This document shows, in pieces, positions 8,873-19,039 of a stretch of DNA of 64,000 nucleotides. The notes below the pieces were generated by a model. The model did not search any database and had not been told where the DNA came from. It saw only the letters and a list, made by a program, of their open reading frames with translations. Both the position numbers and the translations under genes were made by a program. This stretch comes from JBJXGV01 sp046160485. GTDB taxonomy: Bacteria > Orphanbacterota > Orphanbacteria > JBJXGV01. The DNA lies in contig JBJXGV010000073.1 of NCBI GenBank assembly GCA_046160485.1, positions 87,330 through 151,329 of the forward strand, in the 5' to 3' direction. The stretch's first letter is position 1. Each line of letters begins with the position of its first letter.

Positions 8873-10321
8873 ATGCGCACTCTCTCCCACCCATACAGGC
8901 TCGGTATCGTGGCGCTCGTGTGTCTCGGGCTTGCGGCCGGCTGCGGCGCGGCGAAGCGCAAGCCGAAGAACGTCCTGCTCATTACGATCGACACGCTGCG
9001 CGCGGATCGAATCGGCGCCTACGGCGATCCGTCGACCCGCACGCCGTCGATCGACGAACTCGCGCGGCGCGGAACGCTCTTCGAATCGGCGCACTCGCCG
9101 ATACCTCTCACGCTGCCGTCGCACACATCGATGATGACCGGCAACTATCCGCGCACGCATCTGGTGCTCTCGCACGCGTACACGCTGGCGCCGGAGCGCA
9201 TTACGCTCGCCGAAATTCTCAAGGAACACGGGTACTCGACGGCGGCGTTCGTCTCGAGTCATGTGCTCGACAAATCGTACGGGCTCGATCAAGGGTTCGA
9301 GACGTACTGGGAGCGATGGCATCTGCTGAGCGACGTGACCGAGTCGCTGACGGCGAGTGGTTTCGAGCTGACGGCGAAGGCGGCGCGGCTTTGGATCAAG
9401 GATCGTCCCGCCGAGAAACCGTTCTTCGCGTGGGTTCATCTGTTTCAGCCGCACAAGCCGTACACGCCGCCGGCGCCGCTCGCGAGACTCTACGATCCGG
9501 GCTACGAGGGATCGATCGTCGCGGACGTGCCGACACTCGTCGGCATTTGGGAAGAGAAGCGCGCGCTCGCGCCGGAGGATCTGCGCCACATTCAGGCGCT
9601 CTATCAGGGCGAGGTCACGACGGCGGACCGCGAGGTCGGCAGAATCGTCGACCTTCTCGAGCGCGAGGGAATCATGAAGGACACGATCGTCATCGTGACG
9701 TCGGATCACGGGGAGATGCTCTACGAACAGGACTGCTACTTCGGGCACGACATCATGCTGTACGAACCCGCGATCGCGGTGCCGCTCGTGTTTTTCGGCG
9801 ATGGCGTCTTCCCGGAAGGCGCGATCGCGCGACAGAACGCGCGGCTCATCGACCTCGCGCCGACGATTCTCGAGTCGGTGGGGTTGTCGCACGAGTTTCT
9901 CGGCGCGATCGACGGGCTGAGTCTCTTGCCGCCGGTGTGGCGCGAGGGACAGGGTGCGGAGCGGCGCTGGGGCCCGAAGCAACTTTCCGGTGCGAAGGGC
10001 GCGCCTGCCTCGGATACGTTGTTCGCGGAGATTTTTCCGCCGAAGCCAGGATGGAAGGTCGAGCCGCGCCACGCCCTGCGCACGCCGGGTTGGAAATTGA
10101 TAATGGAAGACGGCGTCGAAGCGCGCGAACTCTACAGCCTCGATCCCGATCCGCGCGAACGTGCGAACCTCGCACTCGCCGAGCCCGACATGACGGCGCG
10201 CCTCTTCACCGCGTGGGATGCGTGGCGCGCGTCCAAGCAACGAGACTTCAAGACGACGTTTCCCGACCTCGACGCGGAAACGGTCGAAAACCTCAAATCG
10301 CTCGGATACATCGACAATTGA
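8873..10321 (+). CDS. Sulfatase-superfamily hydrolase (Thr nucleophile), lipoprotein
   Basis: The product is 482 aa. The ATG at 8873 is chosen because it gives a lipoprotein signal (VALVCLGLAAGC); an in-frame GTG at 8849 would overlap the -10. The fold signature is clear: NVLLITIDTLRADRIGAYG, TPSIDELARRGTLFESAHS, LPSHTSMMTG, VIVTSDHGEMLYE, and the C-terminal ENLKSLGYI typical of the family. The position that is Cys or Ser in formylglycine sulfatases (C/S-x-P-S-R) is Thr80 in TLPSH, so this is more likely a phosphodiesterase or phosphotransferase-type member of the alkaline phosphatase superfamily than a true sulfatase. A membrane-anchored, periplasm-facing enzyme acting on a glycan or lipid head group is plausible given the overlapping glycosyltransferase gene. 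Confidence 0.85.
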   Translation: MRTLSHPYRLGIVALVCLGLAAGCGAAKRKPKNVLLITIDTLRADRIGAYGDPSTRTPSIDELARRGTLFESAHSPIPLTLPSHTSMMTGNYPRTHLVLSHAYTLAPERITLAEILKEHGYSTAAFVSSHVLDKSYGLDQGFETYWERWHLLSDVTESLTASGFELTAKAARLWIKDRPAEKPFFAWVHLFQPHKPYTPPAPLARLYDPGYEGSIVADVPTLVGIWEEKRALAPEDLRHIQALYQGEVTTADREVGRIVDLLEREGIMKDTIVIVTSDHGEMLYEQDCYFGHDIMLYEPAIAVPLVFFGDGVFPEGAIARQNARLIDLAPTILESVGLSHEFLGAIDGLSLLPPVWREGQGAERRWGPKQLSGAKGAPASDTLFAEIFPPKPGWKVEPRHALRTPGWKLIMEDGVEARELYSLDPDPRERANLALAEPDMTARLFTAWDAWRASKQRDFKTTFPDLDAETVENLKSLGYIDN

Positions 10322-11070
10322 TCGCGCGGTCTTCGAGCGCGCGGCCCCCGGAGCGACGGCCACTCTCGAGCCGCCCGAGCATTTCGTTCTTCTTTCCCGC
10401 GTGCAACGAAGAGGAAACGGTGGAGCCGCTTGCGCGGAAGGCGGCGGAGGTTTTGCCGCGACTAACGGACGACTACGAAATCATCATCGTCGACGACGGC
10501 TCGACGGATCGCACGCCCGAGATCGCCGACACGCTCGCGCGCGAGATGCCGCACGTGCGCGTCGTGCATCACGAGAAAAACGCGGGCTATGGGCTGGCGC
10601 TTCGCTCCGGTTTTGCGGCGTCGCGCAAGGATCTTGTTTTTTATACCGACGGCGACTTGCAGTTCGATGTCGAGGAACTCGCGCTCCTCTTGCCGAAGAT
10701 TCGCGAGGCCGACATCGTCTCCGGCTACAAGTTGAAGCGCGCGGACGACGCAAGCCGGAAGTTCGTCTCGGTCGTCTACAACACGGTTCTCAAGGTGTTT
10801 TTCGGGCTGCGCATTCCCGACGTGAATTGCGGATTCAAGCTCTACCGGCGCGAAATCTTCGACACGATTCGGCTGCGGTCGACGCGCGGGTTGATCGACG
10901 CGGAGGTGTTACTCAAGGCGGAGGCCGCGGGCTATGTCGTGACGACCGTCGGCGTGCATCACTTCCCGCGAACGCACGGCACGTCGCGGTATCGCGCGAA
11001 GGAGATCGTGCTGACGATTGTTCAGCTTTGGGAGCTGTGGCTCGATCTCAACGTGCGAGAGCGACGCTAG
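10318..11070 (+). CDS. Glycosyltransferase family 2 (DPM/GtrB-like catalytic domain)
   Basis: The product is 250 aa. No ATG or GTG lies between the upstream stop and the conserved ISFFFPACNEEETVEPL, so the likely start is the TTG at 10318, which overlaps the stop of the sulfatase-like gene (TTGA) and implies translational coupling. GT2 (GT-A fold) motifs are present: IIIVDDGSTDRTPEIADTLA, GYGLALRSGFAAS, FYTDGDLQFDVEEL (DGD metal site), DVNCGFKLYRREIF and the HFPRTHGTSRYR region near the end. There are no C-terminal membrane segments, unlike GtrB. It probably transfers a nucleotide-activated sugar to a polyprenyl or lipid acceptor at the cytoplasmic face. The acceptor is unknown. Confidence 0.85.
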   Translation: MIARSSSARPPERRPLSSRPSISFFFPACNEEETVEPLARKAAEVLPRLTDDYEIIIVDDGSTDRTPEIADTLAREMPHVRVVHHEKNAGYGLALRSGFAASRKDLVFYTDGDLQFDVEELALLLPKIREADIVSGYKLKRADDASRKFVSVVYNTVLKVFFGLRIPDVNCGFKLYRREIFDTIRLRSTRGLIDAEVLLKAEAAGYVVTTVGVHHFPRTHGTSRYRAKEIVLTIVQLWELWLDLNVRERR

Positions 11071-11079
11071 CGCGTTTCT

Positions 11080-11658
11080 CTACTTGTACAGCCCCTTGAT
11101 GCCGCCCCAGCTCGTGACGTCGCGGCCTTCGGTCGATTCGAAACAGAGGCCGTCGGTCTCGTCGAAGAGCGCGTAGCGTTCGCCGACGCCGAGTTGCGAG
11201 AAGAGCGAGTACTCATCCGCGTCCGTGAGTGGTCTGACGCAGCATCCCTGCGGCGAATCGACGCGCAGTTCCAGGCGCGCGATGAGGTCGGAGCCGCTCG
11301 CGTCGAAACCGCTTCCGCCGAAGCCGATGGCAGACGCGAGGCTAAAATCGTCGATCGGGAAGTTGCCCCCGCCGCGGATCACGTACTCGGCCGACGAGAG
11401 ACTCAGGCAATCGGAGTCGAGCTCCAGATAGACGAGGTAGTAGGTCCACGAGAACGAGCCCGAGTTGATCCAGACGTCGAGGGTGACATCGTCGCCGGGG
11501 TTCACCGCCATGAGCGGCGAGTCTTGCGGCAGGCCGTCGCCGTCGGAGTCGAGCCAAACCTCGGCGGCGAATGCCGCCGTGTGGAGGAACGGAGCGGCCG
11601 CGGCGAGCGCGGCGGCGGCGGCGAGCGCGAAGATCGCGGGGGTTGAAGGGCGCGGCAT
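11080..11658 (-). CDS. Secreted cohesin-like protein with WG-x-x-K-x-x-Y-K tail
   Basis: The product is 192 aa. The ATG at 11658 is preceded by GGAGGGAG with good spacing; an upstream in-frame start lacks this. The Sec signal ends near HTAAFA. The mature part begins EVWLDSDGDGLPQDS, a calcium-loop-like Asp run, followed by a beta-rich region (VNPGDDVTLDVWINSG, YYLVYLELDSDCLSLSS) reminiscent of cohesin-type folds, with a Cys-Cys pair (QGCCVRP). The last residues, TSWGGIKGLYK, form a compact basic end that could be a sorting or attachment signal. It is convergent with the glycosyltransferase gene with 9 bases between the two stops. The function is unknown. Confidence 0.7.
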   Translation of the reverse strand: MPRPSTPAIFALAAAAALAAAAPFLHTAAFAAEVWLDSDGDGLPQDSPLMAVNPGDDVTLDVWINSGSFSWTYYLVYLELDSDCLSLSSAEYVIRGGGNFPIDDFSLASAIGFGGSGFDASGSDLIARLELRVDSPQGCCVRPLTDADEYSLFSQLGVGERYALFDETDGLCFESTEGRDVTSWGGIKGLYK

Positions 11659-11798
11659 TCGAGCATCTCCCTCCGTCACGATTCCAAAATGATTGCGATT
11701 CGACGCGGTCACTATACGCGCAGAGCGCGAGGTGCGGAAGTGTCTTCGTTCAGTTTGTTCTGCGTTCTACGTTCGTCGCGGCGCGTGCGCGCGTGATC

Positions 11799-11807
11799 TG
11801 ATAGCAT
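11799..11807 (+). promoter_or_regulatory. TGn-extended -10 element
   Basis: TGA followed by TAGCAT upstream of the transhydrogenase gene; no -35 match was seen 17 bp upstream. Transcription would start near 11814, about 31 bases before the ATG. Confidence 0.35.
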
Positions 11808-11844
11808 GTCTCGTTCTCATTACCGAATTGCTGGAGGCAGCTTC

Positions 11845-12966
11845 ATGAAGGTTTGCGTGCTGAAGGAACGATCGCCGGGCGAGCGGCGCGTGGCGCTCGT
11901 CCCCGAGACGGTCGCGAAGCTCGCGGCGAAGAAAATCGAGGTCTGCGTCGAGAGCGGCTGCGGCGACGAGGCGGGGTTCCTCGACGCGGCGTACCAGGCC
12001 GCGGGGGCTGCCGTGGTGTCGAGCGCCGCAGAGGCGCTGGGCGCGTCCGACGCACTCGCGTGCGTGCAGCGGCCGGCCGACGACACCGCGGCGCTTGTTC
12101 GCGCCGGCATGATCGTTATCGGCGTGATGAACCCCGCGGCGAGTCCGTCGAACAGCGCGCTCGCGCGCAATCTCGCCGATCGAAAGGCCACCGTGCTCGC
12201 GCTCGAACGCATGCCGCGCATCACGCGTGCGCAGGCGATGGATGTTCTCTCGTCGCAGAGCAATCTCGCCGGTTACAAGGCGGTCATCATCGCCGCGTCA
12301 TCGCTCGGGCGCATCTTTCCGATGATGATGACTCCCGCCGGGACGCTTTCCGCCACGAAGGCGCTGATCGTGGGCGCGGGCGTCGCGGGGCTTCAAGCGA
12401 TCGCAACGGCGCGGCGGCTCGGCGCGATCGTGACGGCGTACGACGTGCGCCCCGCGGTGAAGGAGCAGGTGCAGAGCCTCGGCGCGCGCTTCCTCGACAT
12501 CGAGGTCGACGAGAAGGACACGCAGGACACGGGCGGCTACGCTCGCGCCGTTTCCGAGGCGACGCTCGCGCGGCAAGCCGCGGCGCTCCATAATGCGGCA
12601 ATTGAAATGGACGTCATCGTCACGACGGCGCTCGTTCCTGGAAAGGCGGCACCGCGCCTTCTGCTCGCGAAGACCGTCGCCGCGATGCGACCCGGCTCGG
12701 TGATCGTCGATCTCGCGGCGGAGACGGGCGGCAACTGCGAGCTGACGGAGCCGGGCGCGACCGTCGCGCGGCACGGCGTCACGATCGCCGGCCCGCTCAA
12801 CGTCGCGGCGAGCCTGCCCTTTCACGCGAGCCAACTTTTCTCGCGGAACATCGCGAGTTTTCTCGGCGAGTTCGTAAAAGACGGCGTGCCCGAGATCGAT
12901 CTCGACAACGAGATCTTGGCCGCGACGTGTATCGCGCACGCAGGCGAGCTTCGAACGGGTCCGTAA
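11845..12966 (+). CDS. pntA: NAD(P) transhydrogenase subunit alpha, part 1 (NAD-binding domain)
   Basis: The product is 373 aa. The ATG at 11845 is preceded by GGAGG with 7-base spacing. The protein matches the soluble dI domain of proton-translocating transhydrogenase: KERSPGERRVALVPETV at the N-terminus, the loop region ERMPRITRAQAMDVLSSQS, the Rossmann segment LIVGAGVAGLQAIATARRLG and YDVRPAVKEQVQSLGARFL. It ends after this domain, so it is the split-alpha (alpha1) form known from Rhodospirillum-type enzymes. The expected membrane part (alpha2) and the NADP-binding beta subunit are not adjacent: the next gene is the act operon. Either the partner genes lie elsewhere or this protein acts alone. 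The related alanine dehydrogenase family is less likely because of the RITRAQAMDVLSSQ loop. Confidence 0.85.
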   Translation: MKVCVLKERSPGERRVALVPETVAKLAAKKIEVCVESGCGDEAGFLDAAYQAAGAAVVSSAAEALGASDALACVQRPADDTAALVRAGMIVIGVMNPAASPSNSALARNLADRKATVLALERMPRITRAQAMDVLSSQSNLAGYKAVIIAASSLGRIFPMMMTPAGTLSATKALIVGAGVAGLQAIATARRLGAIVTAYDVRPAVKEQVQSLGARFLDIEVDEKDTQDTGGYARAVSEATLARQAAALHNAAIEMDVIVTTALVPGKAAPRLLLAKTVAAMRPGSVIVDLAAETGGNCELTEPGATVARHGVTIAGPLNVAASLPFHASQLFSRNIASFLGEFVKDGVPEIDLDNEILAATCIAHAGELRTGP

Positions 12967-13053
12967 GCGGGACGCGGCGCGCGTGTAAAGTGGCCCGTTG
13001 CAGGCGGCGAAGCGGCACGAGCGCGGACTCTCTCCCTTTCACCGCGAACAGCC

Positions 13054-13082
13054 TTGTCCCACTTCGTCGCGTGCCCTAGAAT
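13054..13082 (+). promoter_or_regulatory. Promoter of the act-cox respiratory operon
   Basis: TTGTCC (13054-13059), exactly 17 bp, then TAGAAT (13077-13082). Predicted start near 13089, about 59 bases ahead of the actA ATG. The site lies in the only sizeable gap upstream of the 12.8-kb operon. Confidence 0.5.
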
Positions 13083-13147
13083 ACCGAGAGTTTTTTTCGG
13101 ATCGGTTCGATCACCCACCATTTCCATAGAGGGTCCACCGACCTCGA

Positions 13148-13798
13148 ATGCCTCAGATCTTCCATCGCAGCACGAACACGCTGTCGAAGGTCACGATTTT
13201 CGGCGCCGTATTCGCGCTTGCCGGTCTCGGGTGGTTGACGCTTACCATCGCGAGATCGCCGTACATGACGCAGGCGCAGGTCGCTCGCTCGCAGCCGGTT
13301 CCGTTTAGCCACGCGCACCACGTCGGCGGCATGGGCATCGATTGCCGCTACTGCCACACATCGGTCGAGACGTCGTCGTTCGCCGGGATTCCGCCCACGC
13401 AAACCTGCATGAACTGCCATTCGCAAATCTGGTCCGATAGCCCGACGCTCGCGCCCGTGCGCGAGAGTTTCAAAAGCGGCGAGCCGATTCGCTGGACGCG
13501 CGTCCACGATCTGCCGCATTTCGTTTACTTCGATCACAGCGCGCACGTGAACAAGGGGATCGGCTGCGAGAGCTGCCACGGCCGCGTCGACGAGATGCCG
13601 CTCGTGTGGAGCGAGAATTCCCTACAGATGTCGTGGTGCCTCGATTGCCACCGCCATCCCGAACCGAACGTCAGGCCGCGGGACGAGGTGATGACGATGG
13701 GATGGACGCCGCAAGGCGATCGCGCCGCCCTGGGCGTGGCTCTCGCTGCGGAGTACGACGTCCAGAAACTGGAGAACTGCTCCGTGTGCCACCGATGA
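13148..13798 (+). CDS. actA: Alternative Complex III pentaheme cytochrome c subunit ActA
   Basis: The product is 216 aa. One N-terminal membrane segment (about residues 15-35) is followed by five CXXCH heme c sites: CRYCH, CMNCH, CESCH, CLDCH and CSVCH, at roughly residues 65, 88, 140, 161 and 213. Five hemes and the gene order identify the ActA subunit of Alternative Complex III, the quinol:electron-acceptor oxidoreductase that replaces the bc1 complex. The subunit sits on the periplasmic side and passes electrons toward ActE. Its stop overlaps the actB start as ATGA. A weak GAGGG lies 13 bases before the ATG. It is the first gene of the operon that ends with the oxidase genes. Confidence 0.95.
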   Translation: MPQIFHRSTNTLSKVTIFGAVFALAGLGWLTLTIARSPYMTQAQVARSQPVPFSHAHHVGGMGIDCRYCHTSVETSSFAGIPPTQTCMNCHSQIWSDSPTLAPVRESFKSGEPIRWTRVHDLPHFVYFDHSAHVNKGIGCESCHGRVDEMPLVWSENSLQMSWCLDCHRHPEPNVRPRDEVMTMGWTPQGDRAALGVALAAEYDVQKLENCSVCHR

Positions 13799-16700
13799 GC
13801 GAGATCCGCAACGAGGAGCGCGGCGCGCGCGTGCACGAACACTGGCGCAGCCTCGATGAAGCCGCGCGCGGCGAGCGCGACGCCGCAACCGACGCGCCGC
13901 CGCCGTTCGCATTCGACCGGCGCGACTTCCTCAAGCTTGCGGGCGTGTCGCTCGCGGCGAGCGGCCTCGCGTCGTGCGCGCGGCAACCGCTCGAGGAGAT
14001 CCTTCCGTACGTGCGTTCGCCCGAGGAGATCGTTCCGGGGCGGCCGCTCTTCTTCGCGACGGCGATGCCGTTCGGCGGCTATGGAAGTCCGATTCTCGTC
14101 GAGAGCCACATGGGGCGCCCGTCGAAGATCGAAGGAAATCCCGATCACCCCGCAAGTCGCGGCGCGACCGATGTTTTCGCGCAGGCCGCGGTACTTGCGC
14201 TCTACGATCCCGATCGCTCGCCGACGATCGTCAATCGCGGCGAGATCTCGACGTGGTCGACGTTCGTAAGCGTGTTCCGCGTCGCGCTCGAGACCGAACG
14301 CGAAACGCGGGGCGCGGGATTGCGGATTCTCACCGAGACGGTGACCTCGCCGACGCTCGCGCGGCAGTTGCGCGAAATTCTCGCGCAGTTTCCGCTCGCG
14401 CGCTGGCACCAGCATGAGGCTGTCGCACGCGATGGCGCTCGCGGCGGCGCGCTCGTCGCGTTCGGCGAGCCGCTCGAGACGCACTATCGCCTCGAGAACG
14501 CGGACGTCATCGTTTCGCTCGACGCGGATTTTCTCTCGTGCGGGCCGGGTGCGGTCGCGAACGCGCGCGCGTTCGCCGAGCGGCGGCGCGTGGGGCGCGG
14601 CGGCGCGCACAGCGCAGACGAGGCGAGCGATGCTCACCGCTCGTCGAACGCGCGCGGAATGAACCGGCTCTACGTCGTCGAGAGCACGCCAAGCAACACA
14701 GGCGCCACCGCCGATCATCGATTGCCGCTGCGCGCCGGGCAGGTCGAGGCGTTCGCGCGCGAGTTGCTCGCGCGGCTCGGCGGCGATCCCACGCTCGGCG
14801 GCGCGCCCGCCACATCGACGCACGCGGGCGACTCTCTCGCGCCGGGCGGCCTCGCGGACCGATGGCTTGCGGCCGTCGCGAAGGATCTCGCCGCGCATCG
14901 CGGACACTCCGTGGTCATCGCGGGCGAACACCAGCCGGTCGCGGTGCACGCGCTCGCGCATGCGCTGAATCACACGCTCGGCAACATCGGCGCGACCGTA
15001 CTTCTCACCGATGCGATCGAGGCGGCGCCGGTCGATCAAGCCGCGTCGCTGCGCGAACTCGCGCGCGAACTCGCCGACGGCGGTGTGCGGCTCCTCGTCA
15101 CGCTCGGCTCGAACCCCGCGTACACGTCTCCGGCCGACATCGATTTCGCCGGCGCGCTCAACAAAGCCGGTATGAGCGTGCATCTCGGCGCGTACTTCGA
15201 CGAAACCGCGTCCCGCTGCGATTGGCATGTGCCCGAGGCGCATTTTCTCGAGGCATGGAGCGACATTCGCGCGCACGACGGCGCTGCGTCGATCGTGCAG
15301 CCGCTGATCGCGCCGCTCCTCGGCGGGAAGTCCGCGCACGAATTGCTCGCGCTGTTCGGCGACGCGCCCGATCGCACCGGCTACGAGATCGTGCGCGACA
15401 CGTGGCGCGGGGCGGGCCTCGGCGGCGCCGACTTCGAGAGCGGGTGGCGCCGCGCGGTACACGACGGCTTCATCGAAGGCACGGCGTTCGCGCCGCGCAC
15501 CGTCGCATTCGCGCCGAGTTGGGATCGGGGCGGCACGTTTGTCGCACCGCTTGCGGGCGCAACCAGCGCATCGGGCGCCGCCGGGCTCGATCTTCTCTTC
15601 CGCGCCGACCCGACGATTCACGACGGGCGTTTCGCGAACAACGGTTGGCTTCAAGAGCTGCCGAAGGCGCTCACGCGACTGACTTGGGAGAACGCGGCGC
15701 TCATCGCGCCCGCGACAGCCGCGCGCCTTGGCGTCGAGAGCGGGGACGTCGTCGAGTTGAGCCACGACGGCCGCTCGCTGCGCGCGCCCGCTTGGGTGCT
15801 TCCCGGCCACGCCGAAGAATCGGTGACGCTGCATCTCGGCTACGGCCGCGCACTCGCCGGCAAGGTCGGCAGCGGCATCGGCGCGAACGCGTACGCGCTG
15901 CGCACATCGCGCGCGCCGTGGAACGCGCACGGCCTCGAGCTCCGCAACACAGGACGTCGCGCGAAGCTCGCGACGACGCAGACGCATCACAGCATGGAAG
16001 GCCGCGCGCCGGTGCGCGCGGGAACACTCGCCGAGTTCGAGCACGATCCGCACTTCGCGCACCACGGGCATCACGAGCCGCCGCGCGACCTCACGCTCTA
16101 CCCAGAGCATCCGTACGACGGCAACTCGTGGGGAATGGTGATCGACCTGACGGCGTGCACGGGCTGTAGCGCGTGCGTCGTGGCGTGTCAGGCCGAGAAC
16201 AACATTCCGATCGTCGGCAAGGAAAACGTCGAGATGGGCCGCGAGATGCACTGGATTCGAATCGATCGTTATTACGAAGGCGATCTTGCGAATCCCACGA
16301 CGTACCAGCAGCCGCTGCCGTGCATGCACTGTGAGAACGCGCCGTGCGAAGTGGTTTGTCCCGTCGGCGCGACGGTGCACAGCGACGAAGGCCTCAACGA
16401 CATGGTCTACAACCGGTGCGTCGGCACGCGCTACTGCGCGAACAACTGCCCTTACAAAGTCCGGCGTTTCAATTTCTATCAGTACGCCGAGCAGAACGAG
16501 CCGACGCTGAAGTTGCTCGCGAATCCCGACGTCACCGTGCGCAATCGCGGCGTCATGGAGAAGTGCACTTATTGTGTGCAGCGTATCAACTCGGCGCGTA
16601 TCACCGCGAAGAACGAAGATCGCGCGATTCGCGACGGCGACGTCGTCACCGCGTGCGAGGCCGTGTGCCCGGCGGGCGCGATCATCTTCGGCAACATCAA

Positions 16701-16877
16701 CGACCCGGCGAGCCGCGTGTCGCAGGCGCGCAAGAGCCCGCTCAACTACGGGCTTCTCGCCGACCTCAACACGCGGCCGCGCACGACGTACCTCGCGGCG
16801 ATTCGCAATCTCAACCCTGAACTCTCCGCAGACGAGCACGGCAGCGGCAGCGGCCACAGCGGCGCTCAGGCGCATTC

Positions 16878-16881
<4 letters not shown>
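13795..16881 (+). CDS. actB: Alternative Complex III Fe-S/molybdopterin-like subunit ActB
   Basis: The product is 1028 aa, starting at the ATG that overlaps the actA stop. A twin-arginine-like signal ([17 protein letters not shown], then LASC) lies near residues 42-62. Residues about 60-720 match the molybdopterin oxidoreductase-like domain that in ACIII lacks the cofactor. The C-terminal part from about residue 788 is an NrfC-type ferredoxin domain with clusters [35 protein letters not shown] and CTYC...CEAVC. The His- and Ser-rich end ([13 protein letters not shown]) is unstructured. It carries electrons through its Fe-S clusters between quinol oxidation and the hemes. The stop overlaps the actC start (ATGA). 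Confidence 0.95.
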
Positions 16882-18344
<1,463 letters not shown>

Positions 18345-18345
18345 C

Positions 18346-18888
18346 ATGACGCGCAAGCCTGCGATGTTCGGACTCCTCGCGCGCTTCGGCGGCCCCGCGG
18401 AACTTCTCGAGGCCGCGGAGAAGACGCACGACGCCGGCTACTCGCGGCTCGACGCGTACACGCCGTATCCGGTCGAAGGGATGACCCACGCTCTCGGGCA
18501 TCGTCATCGCAATCGGCTTCCGTATCTGGTGCTCGCGGGCGGGCTCTTCGGTTGCGCGGTCGGGTTCGCGCTTCAGTACTACGCCTCCGCGATCGACTAC
18601 CCGATCAACGTCGGCGGGCGGCCGCTTTTCGGATGGCCGTCGTTCATCCCGATCTGCTTCGAGTGCACCGTGCTCTTCGCGGCGCTCACGGCGGTTTTCG
18701 CGATGCTCGGGCTCAACGGGCTTCCGATGCCGTATCACCCGCTTTTCAATGTGCCGAGTTTCGCGCAGGCGAGTCGGGACGGATTTTTTCTTTGCGTGAT
18801 GGCGACGGATCCGAAGTTCGATCCGATCGATACGCGGCAGTTTTTGTCGAGTATCGGGGCGCGCGAGGTGAACATTGTCGAGAACTGA
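18346..18888 (+). CDS. actD: Alternative Complex III subunit ActD (DUF3341)
   Basis: The product is 180 aa, with two membrane helices (about residues 60-82 and 96-120) separated by a short loop. The DUF3341 signature is present: MFGLLARFGGPAELLEAAEK, the AYTPYPVEG motif and GWPSFIPICFE. It is a structural membrane subunit of ACIII without cofactors. It begins one base after the actC stop. Downstream the operon pauses for about 150 bases that contain the perfect inverted repeat. Confidence 0.93.
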   Translation: MTRKPAMFGLLARFGGPAELLEAAEKTHDAGYSRLDAYTPYPVEGMTHALGHRHRNRLPYLVLAGGLFGCAVGFALQYYASAIDYPINVGGRPLFGWPSFIPICFECTVLFAALTAVFAMLGLNGLPMPYHPLFNVPSFAQASRDGFFLCVMATDPKFDPIDTRQFLSSIGAREVNIVEN

Positions 18889-18953
18889 GAGTGTGCGCGG
18901 AGGTGAGTGGTTGAGCGGGGGCTCGTTTACGGGCGCACGCAGAAACACACGCG

Positions 18954-19024
18954 CACGCGCGAAGGGGGCGCCTTCCAGTCGCTCCCCGATACTCGCTTTG
19001 TGGAAGGCGCCCCCTTCGCGCGTG
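18954..19024. repeat. Perfect 24-bp inverted repeat with 23-nt loop
   Basis: Arms at 18954-18977 and 19001-19024 are exact reverse complements (left arm begins CACGCGCGAAGGGGG). The loop is 18978-19000. In RNA this would be a very stable hairpin with no U-run after it. It ends just before the GGGAGGG that serves as ribosome-binding site for actE. The size and perfection look more like a dispersed palindromic (REP/MITE-like) element than a chance structure. No second copy was seen in the window. Confidence 0.85.
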
Positions 19025-19039
19025 GGAGGGACGGCTGCG

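Noticed and set aside
8435..10363. A 642-codon minus-strand frame opposite the sulfatase-like gene
   Set aside because: It spans two unrelated genes in antisense and contains no recognisable domain.
13534..16875. A 1113-codon open frame on the minus strand opposite actB
   Set aside because: It mirrors the GC-biased third positions of actB, its translation is Arg/Ala/Glu-rich without motifs, and actB is certain.
18875..19039. TTG at 18875 as the actE start, making a 244-residue protein
   Set aside because: The added 55 residues translate the inverted repeat and a basic linker; the GTG at 19040 has a ribosome-binding site and a proper lipobox.
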